5,617 nt of DNA from DATDVC01 sp036517695 (lineage in GTDB: Bacteria > Patescibacteriota > Minisyncoccia > Phycocordibacterales > WO2-35-19): assembly GCA_036517695.1 (NCBI GenBank), contig DATDVC010000012.1, positions 1-5,617 of the forward strand. The letters run 5' to 3'. Below the pieces are notes generated by a model. That model was not told the DNA's origin. It did no database searches and saw only the letters and a list, made by a program, of their open reading frames with translations. This document shows positions 5,300-5,617 of the stretch, one piece after another (position 1 is the first letter of the stretch; every line of letters starts with the position of its first letter). The translations under genes were made by a program, and so were the position numbers.

Positions 5300-5300
5300 T

Positions 5301-5334
5301 TTGCTATCCACACGAAGTCAACAGATTATCCACA
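5301..5334 (+). promoter_or_regulatory. Candidate promoter overlapped by two DnaA-box-like sites
   Basis: TTGCTA (5301-5306), a 17-base spacer and GATTAT (5324-5329) make a plausible promoter for the exported-protein gene, with a start near 5336. CTATCCACA (5304-5312, one mismatch to the DnaA box) overlaps the -35, and a perfect TTATCCACA (5326-5334) overlaps the -10; the two start 22 bases apart on the same strand. DnaA bound here would block RNA polymerase. No terminator hairpin is visible between the secA stop and this site, so read-through from secA is also possible. Confidence 0.4.
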
Positions 5335-5381
5335 GGATTGATATTATTGATGCATAAAGCTTTGTAGGATAGGAAGTAACC

Positions 5382-5617
5382 ATGAAAAAAATATTTTTGC
5401 TCGCGTATTTTGTGATTATTGGTTGGATTTCCATCGGGAATGTTTTATTGGGGCAGGTTTATGCTTTTGATTTGTCCGAAATAAATTATTTAAGTGACGA
5501 ATACACTTTAAGTCTTGATCAGTTTGAAGAAATATGGGTAGAAGAAGACCCTGAAGCTTGCGAGAACTACGGCGCTCATTGTGAGAGCTATTGGGATAGG
5601 GAATATGACGAATCGGT
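5382..5617 (+). CDS. Exported acidic protein of unknown function (3' end missing)
   Basis: ATG 5382 follows an AGGAAG Shine-Dalgarno sequence (5371-5376) five bases upstream, and the frame stays open for 78 codons to the window edge. Residues 1-28 are a clear signal peptide: MKK, a hydrophobic core IFLLAYFVIIGWISIGNVLL, and a signal peptidase I-like site V26-Y-A28. A lipobox cysteine is absent, so this is not a lipoprotein. The visible mature part (29-78) is very acidic, about 17 Asp/Glu against one Arg, and contains C60 and C67 in the pattern C-x6-C, which could form a disulfide or bind metal. I recognise no family. It is 82 bases downstream of secA and is itself a likely Sec substrate. The acidic region might bind cations or basic partners, but that is inference. 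Confidence 0.75.
   Translation, partial: MKKIFLLAYFVIIGWISIGNVLLGQVYAFDLSEINYLSDEYTLSLDQFEEIWVEEDPEACENYGAHCESYWDREYDES

Noticed and set aside
2857..5311. Many open frames on the minus strand and one + frame (4683-4880) within secA
   Set aside because: They overlap a gene with continuous SecA homology, have no ribosome binding sites and encode low-quality Ser/Phe-rich or Lys-rich sequence typical of antisense shadows.

Overview
The window looks like a piece of a Patescibacteria (CPR) genome, most likely Parcubacteria-like. This is inferred from three things: a WzyC-type ligase/polymerase fused to a TPR tail and beginning with the N-terminal style common in that group, a short SecA with a lineage-style insertion in NBD1 and the fingertip sequence RSSVNLRAYGQRDP, and a very short Lys/Ala-rich peptide. 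Both complete stop codons of the large genes are TAA and no in-frame TGA occurs, so the standard code fits. No taxonomic search was possible.

Layout, all on the + strand: (1) positions 1-2145, the 3' part of a polytopic membrane protein of the O-antigen ligase/Wzy polymerase family with a C-terminal TPR domain; its start lies outside the window. (2) positions 2146-2860, a 715-base gap without a large gene but dense in signals: two near-twin extended -10 promoters, each followed by a compact RNA-like hairpin unit; a degenerate palindromic repeat; an almost purely A/T stretch ending in a perfect DnaA box; and a third promoter leading to a structured leader, a 16-residue Lys-rich peptide, a run of hairpins and a terminator. 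(3) positions 2861-5299, secA, apparently transcribed from a promoter so close to its ATG that the mRNA would be leaderless. (4) positions 5300-5381, a short gap with two DnaA-box-like sites overlapping a candidate promoter. (5) positions 5382-5617, the first 78 codons of an exported, very acidic protein of unknown function.

The common theme is the cell surface: SecA powers protein export, the last gene encodes a likely Sec substrate, and the first gene probably joins or polymerises surface glycans. The parts most worth following up are the in-frame palindromic repeat inside secA, the loss of most of SecA's helical wing domain, the stand-alone structured RNA candidate at 2359-2480, and the Lys-rich mini-ORF whose leader hairpin and terminator hairpin upstream of secA can exchange arms.
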